This document shows positions 1 through 12,520 of a stretch of DNA of 60,218 nucleotides, in pieces. Every line of letters begins with the position of its first letter. Within the stretch, counting starts at the first letter, position 1. The notes under the pieces are model-generated. The model saw only the letters and a program-made list of their open reading frames with translations. It was not told the DNA's origin and ran no database searches. The stretch is from Ectocarpus siliculosus (lineage: Eukaryota > Sar > Phaeophyceae > Ectocarpales > Ectocarpaceae), in assembly GCA_000310025.1 (NCBI GenBank), contig FN649727.1, positions 2,693,635 to 2,753,852 on the forward strand. Direction: 5' to 3'. The position numbers and the translations under genes were made by a program.

Positions 1-54
1 TGTGCCCGTAGTGTTTCCAGTTTTTTTTATTTGGGGGGGGGGGGGTTGCTGCAG

Positions 55-3000
55 GTGCGGCTGGTGATCTGGAAGTGCAAGGACGTGGTGGCGATGGACT
101 TCGCCAGCGGTCTGAACGACCTCTTCGTCAAGTCGTGGCTGGAGGGATGCGACCCACTGGTAAGCGTGACCCTTTCCTTGTCTGCACGAATTCAGAAATG
201 TATTCGTAGTTTGTTCATGATCATCTTCGTAAAACCCTGACGCTGTGTGTCTTAACCCTAACGCTATGCATATGTGTCTTGTAAAGCCCTGACGACCCTA
301 GTGTCTTAACCCTAGTGTAGCGTAGTGTAGCGTAGCGTAGCTGTACACACCGGCAGCATTTTGACCGGAAGTGTGACGATATGATGAAATCCTTGTGGAA
401 GATGCCGTTGCCCCTGTGTGCACGTGCAGCCTGCACAATACCAGCACTTCAATGCCGGTCATGCGCGTCAAGCGTATGTAGCGCGGGATGATCAACGGGC
501 CACGCAGACCGGGCGCCGATGATGTTGCCGCTGCATCTCTCACTCTCTCTCTCTCTCTCTCCCTCTTTCGCTTGCCACGTCTACTTTACTCGGAGTTGCC
601 ACGACATCGTCTCACACACCATGCTGCTGCTGCTTGCTGCTGCTCCCGGAAGCCCGCTTTTCCATTGTAAGCTTCCACTGACTTCCCGTCCCTTTTTTTT
701 GCGTCTTCCGTTTGTCAGGAAACGGACACGCACTGGAGAGCCAAGGGAGGGAAGGGGTCCTTCAACTGGCGCATGAAGTTCCGTGTGATACTTGGCCCAA
801 GGGCCCGAAGTTCCAAGTTCCCGTACCTCACCTTGCAGGCAAGCCCACGTTTTCACTTCTTTGTTGGTTTTCTGCTCAACCCTGTTTTCGCACGTATACT
901 TACGTGCGTGGAAGCGACAGAGATACCACCTGCTGCTGCCGTCAGGAAGCGGTGCCTGACGCTGTTGGTGCGTTGTTGTAGATGATGCTGTCAGCAGATG
1001 TTTACGTACGTGCGTTTTCGTTAGTCGGTGTTGGTGAGGCCGAGGCCCGGAAGGTCGAGGGTCGCCGCACCTCACGCGCTCGAGAAGAAAGCAAGGCGTT
1101 GGTTTTGCGACTTGGTTGTACCGAGTTCTGGCACAAAAATTCTATATATATGTTCTCTTGCTTCGTGGATTCCGGCCGTCAGTTGTTATTTTTTTCCTAT
1201 TCTCTTGCGTCACTGCTGTACCTTTTTTATTGTTCGTCCTCGGTTGTAACCTCCTGTGCACGGATGACGCCTTTTATGTGATTTCGTCGCTGTACCAATG
1301 TTTTTTTTTCGTCCTCGGTGGTAGCCTCCTTTGCACGGATGACGCCTTTTTGTGCGGACGAAACATTTCACGAAAGATGGATACAGCAGTACGTACGTCT
1401 ACACCAGTAGCCGCTGTCATGTCATCTGGTGTGGGCGACTACTATTGTTTGGAATAGTGGATAACCACGGGAACATGTTTTTTTTTCTGGACAACTTTTA
1501 GGCCAGGGCAAAGAGCAACAACAGCAGATTTAGTACACCAAAACCAACAACCCAACGAGCGGCAAATAGCGGACAACGACCTCCGCCATCAGGGCAACAA
1601 CGTACAACTTTGAAATAACAAATAACAAGGAATATTTTATTTTCGCGACGACTATTGTACGGCGACTACTAGCACCAACCACTATTATAGCGCTGCACAA
1701 CCTCAAGCGACAACTATTATATTATACATCAACACCCATGATGGCACTAACGTTAGAAATCCCCAACCTCGATGATAATGACGGTGACGGAGAACAGATG
1801 TGGGACAAGGACTTGCTGTGGAACGACTGCATCGCCGAGGGGATGCTGGACCTCGGCAAGCACTTCCGACGCGCCTACAAGAAGAAGAACGAGGTGCTGA
1901 AGCTGTTCGAGAGCGAGCAGACGGAGAGGGCCAAGGAAGCCATCGTCAAGACCCAGCAGGCGCTCAAGTCGGAGCAGGTGTGTTGCGGTTGCAGGGCACG
2001 TTGCTTCGACAGAGGCAGGGGTCGTGCTTTGGTTTGTCCCCTCGTTTGTTTTGAGCGCTTTGTGTATCTTGCGTCGCCGCTGATTTGTTTCTGTTTGACC
2101 GGAGAACCAGTTTTCGGTTTTCACCCGGATTCGGTTTTATAACCAGACAGGAACCGGTGGAGGATTGCCGATTTATTGCTTGCGCAACACGGATTAAACA
2201 GGTTCACTTGTGTGGCGCTGCTGCCATGCGATTGAGAGCACCCATTCATCATAAAGGGCGTGCACCGTACTAAATGGTTGTCATCCAAATCCAGGTGTTG
2301 CACCAACTCTGTGATAGGAGTACAAAGAGTATTGAAATTATGTTCTGCATGATACAGAAGGCGTTCCTCGGTTGGGTGAAGTGGAGCAACTGCTGTGTAA
2401 GTGAAATGCTTGCATGCTTTTCTGGCAGTACGATATCTTCGTGAGGCAAAGCGGGTTCGCATCCACTATTGAGTGGAATGACGTTGAAGTCTGTGGTTGT
2501 TGTCGAATCCCACTAGACATTCCACGTCGGTAGGTGTTAACATCTCAACTTGTTTTAGCAAAATGCTAACGAAACATCATGAGAAAAGCGTCTGCCAAGT
2601 TGAGACTGGAGGTGGTCACCGTTGACAATACACCCCCTTTTTTTGCGTGCTTGTCAATCTATCTGTCGGAAAGTGTTGAAAAAATGAAGCTGGAGGACTT
2701 TCTGAGTCGGTTTTCGGTTTTCTGTTTGACCGGAGAACTCAGAAGAAGGTTGTAGTCTGCTGAAAGAGTCTTGACCTTGCGAGTTCTGGGAACGTTCTGC
2801 CTTGATTTTTCTTCACCGGATCAGACTGGATTGTTGGTGTTGCTTACCTCCGTCGGTCTGTTCGTTCGCGCTAGTACAGCAGTATGCCCCTTCTATACCC
2901 CCTCCATCGCACGACAATAAGCCTTGTATGTTTTGGATTGTCTTGTCAGTTCTTTTTGCGCATGTCGGACCCAAGTACCATCTATTTTGTGTTTGTTTGT

Positions 3001-4532
3001 ACCCGTCATCCTTTCCCCCCCCTGTCCCCTGTCCCCGACCAGGCGAAAGCCCTGAAGTATGAGCTACAAACCGGAATCCCCAACCCGCTGCTGGGCGATA
3101 TCGAGGACGACCAACCCGTCTCTCCCATATCCGCGGACGCCGAGATTGGATCCGGCCGGCCCGGCAACAGGGCGGCCGCAAACGCCGGCGAGGATAGGCG
3201 TGGCGGCGGCGGCGGCGGCTGGTGCTGTTTCGGTGGGAAGAAGCCCATGACTCAGCTCGAGCTTCGTGCGGAGAACGACCGTCGACGGACTCTGGGGATG
3301 CCGCTCCTGGACGAGGAGGAAGGGCTGACGGCGAAGGAGGCCAGGGAGAGAAGGAAGGAGGTACGACAGACAGGGAGGCGCGTGGGGGGGGGGTGGGGGG
3401 GGGAGGCTGCAGAAATCCTTACCGTTGGTTACCGTGTCGTTTGTTTCGTCTGCGCTGGTGTAGCAGCGGGGGAGACGGAAGCCTATCGATGGTATCTACG
3501 CTTGTGAAGGAAGGGGGACAAAACGGATGTTGGCGCAAGTGTTCGTCCTATCTGCCGTCGACAATAGCCTCCCGCCTCCTCTCCCCGGCTTCATGTCCGA
3601 GAGGGGCCCATGCTGCCGATGTGTTGGCATGATTGGGACGTGGTATTGGTGTAGTTCCCGGCTCGTCGGTTCATCCACCCGCCATCGAAACCATTATGCC
3701 TACTTGAACCGGAACTTACCGTGAAGCGAAAACAAAACCCTGTCGGATGGGCAGGAGGGCGACGAGGAAGTGAAGGAGCTGATCCAGAAGCTCAAGGTCA
3801 TGGCGGGGATAAGCAACGACGACCCGCCGGATTCCCAGTGGATAAGCCTGGAGAAGACCGACCGGAAAACCGGCAAGAAGGTGGGCGGGTTGGGGGGCAG
3901 TTGTGGTCTTGTTTGCGTGATTTATGTGCGTCGATGAAGGGAGCGCACTATTAACAGCAGGCAGGTTGGATTGTGCGGTTCAATGTTGGATGCGTATGTG
4001 CCTACTGTGAAGTTCTCAATGACACAGCCTAATGACCTCCATGATAATATGATATTCCCTCCGACGGGTGGATGTCCTCTGCTGTATGCAAACGCGCGTT
4101 ACGTCGTTTACCTCTCTCTCCCCCCTAGCATGCGCGTTCATAACAGTGCTAAATCTGTTGTCGATGTGCCGTGTGGTGCCGTACGTGTTGCCCCCCCCCC
4201 CCCCCGCCCCGGTACGTGTTTGTTTACGCGCCGCGCTGCGTAGACCCCGATGGGGAAATGCCTCATCGGCATCCAGATTTACCCGCTGGACAAGGCCGAG
4301 GCGCAGCCGGCAGGGTTTGGGCAGGGCCGAGCCCAACGACTCTCCGTTCTTGCCCCCTCCCAACGGACGCCTCCAGTTCGGGTGGAACCCCATCTCCATG
4401 ATCTCACAGCTGCTGGGCCCCCGGCTTTGCGCCATCCTGTGCTGCTTCCTGTGTTGCGGCATCATCATCACGAGCCTGATCGTCTTCCAACCCTTGTGGA
4501 ATCTCTTGATCGCTCTGGCCTTCAACAATTAG
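55..4532 (+). CDS. Ferlin family protein, C-terminal part (5' end outside window)
   Basis: Ferlins are tail-anchored multi-C2 proteins acting in calcium-dependent membrane fusion and repair. Six exons are visible, all joined in phase 0: 55-159, 719-838, 1798-1977, 3043-3360, 3755-3880 and 4244-4532, about 378 residues. Exons 1-3 encode the last C2 domain: VRLVIWKCKDVVAMD, GLNDLFVKSWLEG, then the ferlin signature ETDTHWRAKGGKGSFNWRM and LQMWDKDLL. Exon 4 is a charged, Gly-rich linker with WCCFGGKKP. The last exon has the ferlin-type GRAEPNDSPFLPPPNGR and FGWNP motifs, then a hydrophobic anchor (LCAILCCFLCCGIIITSLIV) close to the C-terminus, ending AFNN-stop. The second intron starts with GC (CAG|GCAAGC at 839). 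The final exon needs a one-base frame change in the T run at 4316-4318; uncorrected, the start-of-exon frame runs to 4747 and loses the anchor. Family assignment is strong; the intact state of this copy is uncertain. Confidence 0.9.
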
Positions 4533-6971
4533 AAGCCAACGGGTTGAACAACACCCCCAAGGCCAACAGCAACAGAGAGTTAACGCTGTTTTCTGACGTG
4601 TTTTTTTTTCGTGGGCTCCTTGGTCTACTGGTATGGACGGTCGGCGTTGCCAGCTATTTTGCCGTCTATGCCGCGGACGCGGGGGGCGATGGGTTGGGCT
4701 TGGTTGTGAAGTTGTCGGGGAAGGGAAGGGGCGGAGGACGTTCATGATTTGGCTGGTTGGTTTGTTGACTGGTTGTCTTTGTCCGTCTGTGTGAAGTATG
4801 AATGTTCATCGGTTTACGTTGATCGTGGGGGCGGGTGTTGTCGACGCTTAAGACTATGGATTTTAACGAATTTCACGTGTGTTGCTTCTGCTGCTTGAAT
4901 TTTTTGCTGGCGTAGCGCATGGTACATAGTGCTCAACAACCAGACACGAACGAATCTGTACATGGGTATACCTTCTTTTTTCCGGCGCGACGCCTGCTAC
5001 GTGGGAAGGTGAGCACTGCCACTTTTTTCGATGGCAGGTCAAAGCCCCGCCTTGGTTTTCTGTCAGCTGCAGGCGTTTTTGTCGCATGCTGACCACGGTG
5101 GCGTCGCTTGTGTCTGAAGCCGAACGGCTCGTGTGTTTGTTGTATGGTCGTGTGTATGTGGTTGTGGTCGTATCTCTCGGCAAGGAGAGGCAGCGTAACT
5201 TTGGGCGAGGCTGTTTTTTTTAGCCTAGTGGTGGTGGTACTGCGAGGCGAGTAGCAGTATGCAACGCTTTGGTTTGAGGCGGATTGAACGCTTCGTTTTT
5301 GAGGCGTTTCTACCTCCCGCACGGGTAAAAAGATTGTACCTACTGGGTGCCAAAGGCATTCAGCCTGGCGCGTTTTTCCTCAAGGCACCGGGCGTATGTG
5401 CTAAATAGATGCCCTCTTTCGTGCATCAACTAAAGGTCCTGTTCGTCGCTTGACGTGGTTCTGCTCTAGTGTTCAGAAGAAGAACGAGGACCGCATGGGA
5501 GCCTGTTCTGGTTGGCGTAAGTTCCAACGCTATGCTCATAACGGCGTCATCGTCCAACCAACATGTCGCTTCCTGCCGGAGTTTTTTTGTGGGTGCAATG
5601 TGCGTGGGCGATTCATCTGGACGCGTTCACCTTTGCGGCGCAGCAGTGCACAGCAGTGGTATTCGCCGTGCTTTGCGGACCGTATTTTGCTCGGTCATTT
5701 GGCCAAAGACCAAGGCTGAGCCGGGCGGGATGTAGCGCAACAAGGCGGGAGGTGGAGGGGGCGAGGGGGGGAGTCCATGAGAGAAAGCATGCCGTAGTAG
5801 TCGTTGGCCTACCGTCGGCCTCTCGTTTCTTATGGGCGCGTTTGTGCGTTTGTTTGTTTGTGTTCAGTGTGTGACACACTGTGTGTCTTTCGTTCGTTCT
5901 CGGTCGGCCCCACTGAAACTGCCTTTGTTTTATCTTATCTTACAACACCTGGTCGGTCGTGTCCTGGGATCGGCTTACAAATGTGCACAACGTCTGGTTC
6001 TAGGAATGGTTTTGTTCCGAATAGCGACAAGAGAGAAGGAATCGAAGGGGGGGAGAGCGAAAAACTTCGGCGCTGCTGCGCGTTATTGTTAGAATTTGAC
6101 GTTTGGAAGACATTTTTTTTTTGGTCGTGTGCCCGGTTCAATGGGCAATGTATTATTGTAAATTTGCGCAACAATATACAGAAGCAGAGCCATCTAAGTC
6201 TAGACTATATACCGGAGCACGGAAGAGGGGGCGGATTTGTAACATATATTCAATGAGGGTGGAATCTCGGGAATGGGGCGGAAGGGGTCGCGAGGGCCGC
6301 GACATGTTTGTTTTTTTGCAAAAAAGTTGAGGGAGGTGCGGCGGTTTCAAGAGGAGTTTGTTTGGTGTGATGAAGAGGAGAGAGCCTCTTTGTTCAGCCA
6401 CACTGCTGTTTGTGTTGCGCAGGCTAATAATGAAGGACGATTACTGTGGGGGACGGGGCTACGTTGGTTTACATTGTAGCTCTCATGCAGCAGACTGGGC
6501 AGGAGGCCCACAGCAACGGGGGCGCGAATCACGACTCAAGCCGAGAGATTGCCAAATTCCGTGTGTTGCAGGCCATGTACCTACCCTATGTCATCCCGCG
6601 AGCTACACGTAGTGAGTATACTGCTGTAGTCAGTCTAGTTTTTGTCGCAGGGGAAGCGGCAGTGAGTCAAGTGTGCAGGCAACTACTGTAATGTTTTGCT
6701 TTTTCTAAGAAGACATCATGCAGGGAGTGAACGCTACAACTAACTAAGCATCCAGCAGCAGCAGCAGGGGAACATCCTCAGTACGCCTGCCTGCATGTGC
6801 CATCCAATCGCCCGGACATTCAACGCGATGCAGAGTGCTTCATGTGAGCCACCGCTCTTGAGAGTAGTGCCTGTTCGGCTGGATCCATGGTCTCGTTTGT
6901 TGCGCAGTTATGTACATGAGGCATGAGTACATGAGATTGTTGTCTTTGTCATCACAGGCATCTGATCATGT
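4533..6971. other. Ferlin 3' flank, no confident gene
   Basis: Noncoding-looking DNA after the ferlin stop, presumably starting with its 3' UTR. Short open frames here have no recognisable domain. Two segments look like orphan exons. 5470-5516 lies between a good acceptor (TTCTGCTCTAG) and a good donor (GTAAGT). 6480-6608 lies between TTGTAG and GTAGTG and is open for 42 codons (with AKFRVLQAMYLPYVIPRAT). I could not link them into a gene. Confidence 0.5.
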
Positions 6972-6979
6972 GATCACAG

Positions 6980-8396
6980 CAGTGTTGGATATTGGGTATC
7001 GAATATCGATACAAAACTGATATATATCGCCGATACGCAGTATCGGTATTGCCGGTTTCCACGCCAATATTTGTCGATACGAATCGGTATCGGTATTTAT
7101 ATCGGTATTCGATACTCGATATTTTGGCCCCCTTTTTACCGGGGGGGGGTCAGTTTCCCAGCTGTCTACCCCCTTTTTTCGCTCCCCGAAGGCGCCTGCT
7201 ACGCGCCCACTCCTGTCGCCCCCCACTGCCATCACAACCACACACCACACACACACCAGCCCCTGCCAGCCACACACCACACCAACAGCGCCTGTGTCTC
7301 AGCTCCTGAGAACCACATCGGTGTGCAACATGAGCCTTCAAGAATTCGGCTTTGTCGCCGGCGATAGCGCTGCCTCTGCCGAATGAGTAGTAGCAGTCAT
7401 CCCCGTTAATTTTAGAGTCAGCTTGCCTCCTTATGTAGATTTGGCGTTTCCCGCAGTTTCAGCAGTAGAACTGCTACATTAGTGCGAACAGAGGCCGTAC
7501 CTCCTGCGGACAATTTATGCTGTGTGAACTTGGTTTTGGGACTTGTAATACGTAATGGCAAGGTGTGCTTGATTTCATGTCCGACCACTTGGGCGTGTGA
7601 TGAATAGAGGTAGGTGATGTCGTCGTGTTCAAGTTTGGCAAGCGTTTGATTTTCGCACATAATGTTTTCGCCATGTTTTTTCGTTTGTTTCCTTTTGGCT
7701 GTTGGTTTTTCTAGAGTTGATACTCGCTCGAGGTGCATTGCTGATTGTTGGGCACCCACAACTGGTGGGTGGAATTTTGCATGCATAACTTTGAAGGTAG
7801 TAAGATAATATAAAACCAAGTGTTCGAGTTTTTTTCGCGTTTTTTTGTCATGAAATCCTGCTCGCAGCCGAGCTTGCACGGATTCGATCGCAACCGTACG
7901 GCGGTGTTGTAGTGTGTACGTGTATACACACATGCACACTGACTGTAAAATGTAAAATATATCTGGTGGACATAGCTACACAACCAACTCCTGCCTCTTG
8001 CACGATGCAGTTTTTTTTTTTTTTGTATGCGCAACATCACGTCACAACGTGTGCCCGCTGTTGTTGTGCCCGTGATGTTCAACTAACTAACTGCACACAC
8101 CTGGCACCTGGCAAACACCACTACTTGCATGCCGCCGGACCATGCGCTCACGTCTTGCGCACTGCTGTATACTTCAGATAAGGGTTCGGGTGTGCCAGGG
8201 TACGTGTAGTTGCGTAACGCTCGCTCTTCTTGTAACCTGAGGCCTTCAAAACAGCCGTATCGATATCGAGTATCGATACTCGATACGTATCGAGCCATTT
8301 TCGGGATATCGAACAAAATATCGGTATTTGTGTTTTTTTCTCGATACGATTGGCGTATTGTATCGAACCCTTCTGCCCGACCAATATCCAACACTG
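6980..8396. mobile_element. Non-autonomous hAT-type DNA transposon, 1417 bp
   Basis: The left end CAGTGTTGGATATTGG (6980-6995) is repeated as a perfect inverted copy at 8381-8396. The element is flanked by an exact 8-bp direct repeat GATCACAG (6972-6979 and 8397-8404). A TIR beginning CAGTG with an 8-bp target duplication is the known signature of the hAT superfamily. Both subterminal regions (about 7000-7125 and 8255-8370) are packed with TATCGATA/GATATCGG-like units, as expected for transposase binding sites. The interior holds an open frame of 173 codons on the minus strand (7418-7939), in which I see no transposase, BED or dimerisation motif. This is therefore probably a deletion derivative or MITE-like element mobilised in trans. 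The perfect TIRs and target duplication suggest recent insertion. Confidence 0.85.
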
Positions 8397-8404
8397 GATC
8401 ACAG

Positions 8405-9645
8405 CCACTTCATTCCACCCCCGCGCACTATTCTGATTGGTGCAATGCAATTTGTTTGACAGTCTCGCCGGATGGAGATCACCCGCGTTTTTTCGCTCCT
8501 CTTTCCTCTTTCCTCTTCCTCCCCCCACTGCCCACGGGCCATGGTTTCCTCGCAACAAGACTACTATGCACGCACGCGTCGCATCAACGTGTCCGACGTG
8601 CCCAACAAAGAAATTCACCCGTGCCCTCTGCGCTGCGTGGGTTCGAGCGATTGTTTTTTCCAATTCGAAAACCCAGTTTGTTGCGATCTTTTGTTTGTTT
8701 CCACGGTGGCAGCAGGCTATACTACTACGAAAGCACAGCAGTGTAGTCTATGTACGAACCTGTACCTGTAGGATTCCAATAAAAAAGCAACCCGGGCTCG
8801 AAGATATAGCCTAGACGGTTCCTTTCACAGGAGCATTCTCCCCACTCCAAACACAACGTGCTGATGGCTCAACAGGTGATCAGTTCAACCCTCGTTCCAT
8901 CAGAACTTCCAGCTATTGAGCGCTTTGTCCACGCAAGGCACAAGAAGCGCTGCTGACGAGGAGATTTATAGATAGTATGCAAAGACTAGATAGTCTACAT
9001 CTCTATATTTTGTTGGTACGGCAGCAAGCGCACGCACTTACTGTAAGAACCTCTTGTCAATTGTTTTAGGCCGAGGCTGGGTTTAGTTCCTACTTCAGTA
9101 TTAGATAATGTCATTCATGCTACGAATGGCAGCTCTCGGTTGGATGTATGTATGTAGGTTGCTGTATGCATTGGGATTGCTTACTAGGTACTAGAAGGAC
9201 GCACTATCACCGTGCCTGGTGTTGCTCCTATGCCGTTCTTCGCACCGCTACCAGTTGAGCCCGGGCATGTCTGCTTTGCGGACTTTCTTTGAGTTGGGGT
9301 TGTAACGAGTAATGACGAGTATTGGCGGCCGACAAGAAACTACCATCATCGTAAGTCGATCCCTCCGCATGGTGCTACAAAAAACAACGTTTCATTTTCC
9401 AAAGGTCACACACAAGTGCGCGCGGGATATTGTTATCCATGGTACACCAGATCCATCTTTTCGTTCGTCTCCTGGAGTACACGTCATCCTCCTCTTCTCC
9501 TTTCTCACGACTAGAAAAAAACGACCATATTCTTCCTCTTTCCTCAACAAGAAACAACCTCCTATACCCTTCCTTTGCGGAACAGAAATAACATCACACC
9601 TTCCCTTGTCTTCACGCCCTTAACTTATTCAAATTATCCATCCCC
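8405..9645. other. Intergenic, nothing recognised
   Basis: No open frame with domain-like content and no structured repeat was seen. Short poly-pyrimidine stretches and scattered CAGCAGT words occur. Confidence 0.5.
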
Positions 9646-9724
9646 CCCTGGAGAGTTTTTTTGTTTTTGTTTCCCCTGACCTTTCTCCCCCTGGAGAGGT
9701 TTGCTTGTTTTTGTTTCCCCTGAC
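9646..9724. repeat. Short direct duplication, about 45-bp unit
   Basis: The phrase CCCTGGAGAG followed by a T-rich stretch and TTTGTTTCCCCTGAC occurs twice in a row (about 9648-9682 and 9690-9724), with small differences. It is a local tandem duplication in otherwise featureless sequence. Confidence 0.6.
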
Positions 9725-10199
9725 ACGTCGTTGTCCTCTTTGCGCTGGACAGCAACATCTGCTTCCCTCGGGAATAGTACTTCGAATGGCTAGTCTTTCT
9801 GCCATGTGACACGTGACACAAATGTTAAACAAAATGAAAACAAATTAGACCAACCCTTCCCGTCGGATGCAATACACATCGTAAACCGAAATCCCCGAAA
9901 ACAAACGTATCGCCCCCCCCCCGCGGTAGGTGAACGCGCTCTATGAATAACGCACCACGGGCGAAACACCGCAGTAGTTTCTTCCTAGCGAAAATGTACC
10001 AATCGCCCCCTTTCGATACTCCTAGTAGACAGAGCAGAGTCGCACAAAATCAATCGAAAACGAAAACCGAGGCCCTTTGGATGTCGTTCTTCCACCTTCA
10101 AAGACACCGGTATAGCCCAACACTCGTGTGCGCTACCGACGTACAACAACCGCCTGGAAACACAGAAGGATTGGTGTTTCAGAAAATAAGTAGCGCATA

Positions 10200-11030
10200 A
10201 ATTAGCCAACCATCGAGGGAATCAGGTCTATTTTAGTCGTCGAAATGGACACAACACACACACATGCGTGCCAAACAAATGTTACACCTGAGCTGCCGTA
10301 AACGCTGAAGCAAAGATAGACATCCACACATCCACCCACACACACCGCGGTCGATGTCAAAAAAGAGAGAGAGACACACACGCACACACACTCCGGACAA
10401 TAACCTAGCCTCCCCGCGTGACCCCGCATCACGAGGCCCCAGATCATGGCATCTAGAAGATTTCCCGGATTTAACCGCGCTGAAACTGGCGTCTATCAAT
10501 GGTCAGTTGGGTAGCGCGTGTTTCAGAAAACAGGTAGCACACAGCGAATCATCGAAGGAATCAAGTCTAGTCGTCGAAATGGACACAACACACACGCGAT
10601 GTGCCAAAAAAAACATTTTACACCTGAGCTGCCTGAAACGTCAAAGCAAAGAGAGATATCCACACCCACAACCACGTGGTCGATGCTAAATTAATAGGAG
10701 AGAAAGAGACACACACACTCTCCGGAGAATAGCCTAGCCCCCCCCCTGACCCCCCCTCACGAGGCCCCAGATCATGGCATTTAGAAGCATTTCCCGGATT
10801 TAGCCGCACTGAGACTGGCGTCTATGAATGGTCAGTCAGGTAGCCTGGTGGATGCTAATACCAACGACACACACACACACACACCGGAGAATTGTCTAGC
10901 CCCCCCCCGTGACCCCCCATCACGAGGCCCCAGATCAGGCATTAAGAAGCACTTCCCGGGGTTAACCGCACGGACACTTGATTGAGTCGTTCAACGGTCA
11001 GTCGGTAGCGCGGTCGATGCTGCTAATGAA
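10200..11030. repeat. Degenerate tandem repeat array, about 330-bp units
   Basis: Blocks recur in the same order. One is the CGAGGGAATCAGGTC-type segment with GTCGTCGAAATGGACACAACACACAC and CACCTGAGCTGCC (near 10213 and 10555). Another is the block CGTGACCCC..ATCACGAGGCCCCAGATCA, followed by TTTCCCGG and a GGCGTCTATCAATGGTCAGT-like end (near 10405, 10731 and 10897). That gives two full copies and a truncated third. Each contains its own CA-rich microsatellite. Confidence 0.75.
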
Positions 11031-11763
11031 AAATAAAAAACACACGCACACACACACACACATGTTTCCTACGTCCTGCAAATGATGGTCTCGCCCTCCG
11101 AGTTGCGTAAAACAAAAACCTCTGTCGACTCACACCACTGGCACTTGAAGGAGTGCTCGTTGGACCGACCCATCTATCTATGTCGCCACAGACAAGCGCA
11201 ACACCACCACCTCAAAAAGCAGCCCTTCGCATGCAAGTAGCAGAATCAGCTCTCCACATCACTTGCCACACTGAACTAACTGCTGTCGTAGCACCGGGAC
11301 TACTACAGTAGTGCGACACACACACACACGGGACTTTCGTGGTAACCACAAAAAAACAAACACACACACACACACCAGGAACGGGTCCCACTAGTTGCCA
11401 ATAGCGGCCATGACGACCACATCTTCTATCCAACAAAACAAAACACCAAAACAAAACAACGCTTGGCAGAGCACAAGGGGGGAGGGAGGGCAGGGGGCGC
11501 CTACTCTCCGAAATAAACCATCTCGCCGCAATCGTATGAAACATGAACATCCATACATTGATTGCCGGGAACGTACTACAAAGTCAGAGGGTATGCCGGG
11601 GTTTGTCGGCTAAACCTGTGTTCGACGAGGAAGGATGACTGGACAAATGCTGTAGCTGTAGCTGCAGCTACTTGTGCTCGATCACCATCCCGTCTTTGCA
11701 TCGTCCAACAATATCGGGGGGTGGGTGGGGGAATAGAACAAAATGCCTTGGCAATCAAGCATC
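11031..11763. other. Intergenic, CA-rich, nothing recognised
   Basis: Holds CA repeats (about 11040-11060, 11320-11335 and 11360-11375) and no gene I can support. Confidence 0.5.
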
Positions 11764-12520
11764 CATTCCCATCGGCTTCTTGCAAGCACCAACAGCAGTC
11801 AAGTTTTTTCCTCCACTGCTTCACCGGGATCAATCCCGGTAGCCGCAGCAGGTCAGACACAGACATGCAGAGGTACTTCCAAAGAAGCGACAAAAAAAAA
11901 GGGTATCCCCACCCGGATATCAGTTGATACAGCGGCCACAAGAGCGCTCCAACACCGTCCCCGTAAACTCGCTATAAGTACAGCCGTCGGTCTCCCTAGC
12001 TGAAGACAGACACATCCGTAATACAACCGATGGCATTGTCGTTCGACGACACATGCAAACTGTGCAAAGCGAAGGACAAAAAAATGTACGGAACAAAGCG
12101 CGAACGCAACGCTATGCAGCAAGGGCTACAAATGAACTCAAGCATTCCCATCGGCTTCTTGCAAGCACCAACAGCAGTCAAGTTTTTTCCTCCACTGTTT
12201 TACCGGGATCAATCCCGGTAGCCGCAGCAGATCAGACACAGACATGCAGAGGTACTTCCAAAGAATCGACAAAAAAAAAGCGGTGTCCCCACCCGAATAT
12301 CACTCGATAAAGCGGCCACAAGAGCGCCCCAAGACCGTCCCCGTAAACTCGCAATAACTACAGCCCTACCTGAAGGCAGACACATCGGTAATACATCCGA
12401 TGGCATTGTCGTTCGACGACATGTGCAAACTATGCCAAGCGAAGCGAAAAAATAATAGACGGAACAAAAGTGCGAACGCAGTGCTATGCAGCAAGGGCTG
12501 CAGATGAAGTCCGCTAGCAG
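11764..12520. repeat. Tandem duplication, 379-bp unit, two copies
   Basis: The segment beginning CATTCCCATCGGCTTCTTGC occurs at 11764 and again at 12143, an offset of 379 bp. The copies stay collinear through TTACCGGGATCAATCCCGGTAG-like sequence (itself a small palindrome, ACCGGGATC/AATCCCGGT), ACAGACATGCAGAGGTACTTCC, CGGCCACAAGAGCGC and GATGGCATTGTCGTTCGACGAC. Similarity stays high to about 12,500, where the second copy ends near ATGCAGCAAGGGCT. The short ORFs inside are not conserved between copies and are not called. Confidence 0.8.

Noticed and set aside
250-345. Telomere-like CCCTAA words in the first ferlin intron
   Set aside because: Only isolated CTTAACCCTAACG/CTTAACCCTAG words and GTGTAGCGTA repeats occur; there is no tandem telomeric array, and it lies inside an intron.
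4250-4747. Ferlin ending in the uncorrected frame (stop near 4747)
   Set aside because: That frame loses the conserved GRAEPN segment and anchor, which are plainly encoded in the adjacent frame to 4532. The alternative tail is kept only as a possibility in the findings.
7418-7939. 173-codon minus frame inside the hAT element as a helicase or transposase
   Set aside because: A HKL...VAVLLLKL stretch vaguely recalls PIF1-type helicases, but no Walker or catalytic motif is present and residue order does not fit.
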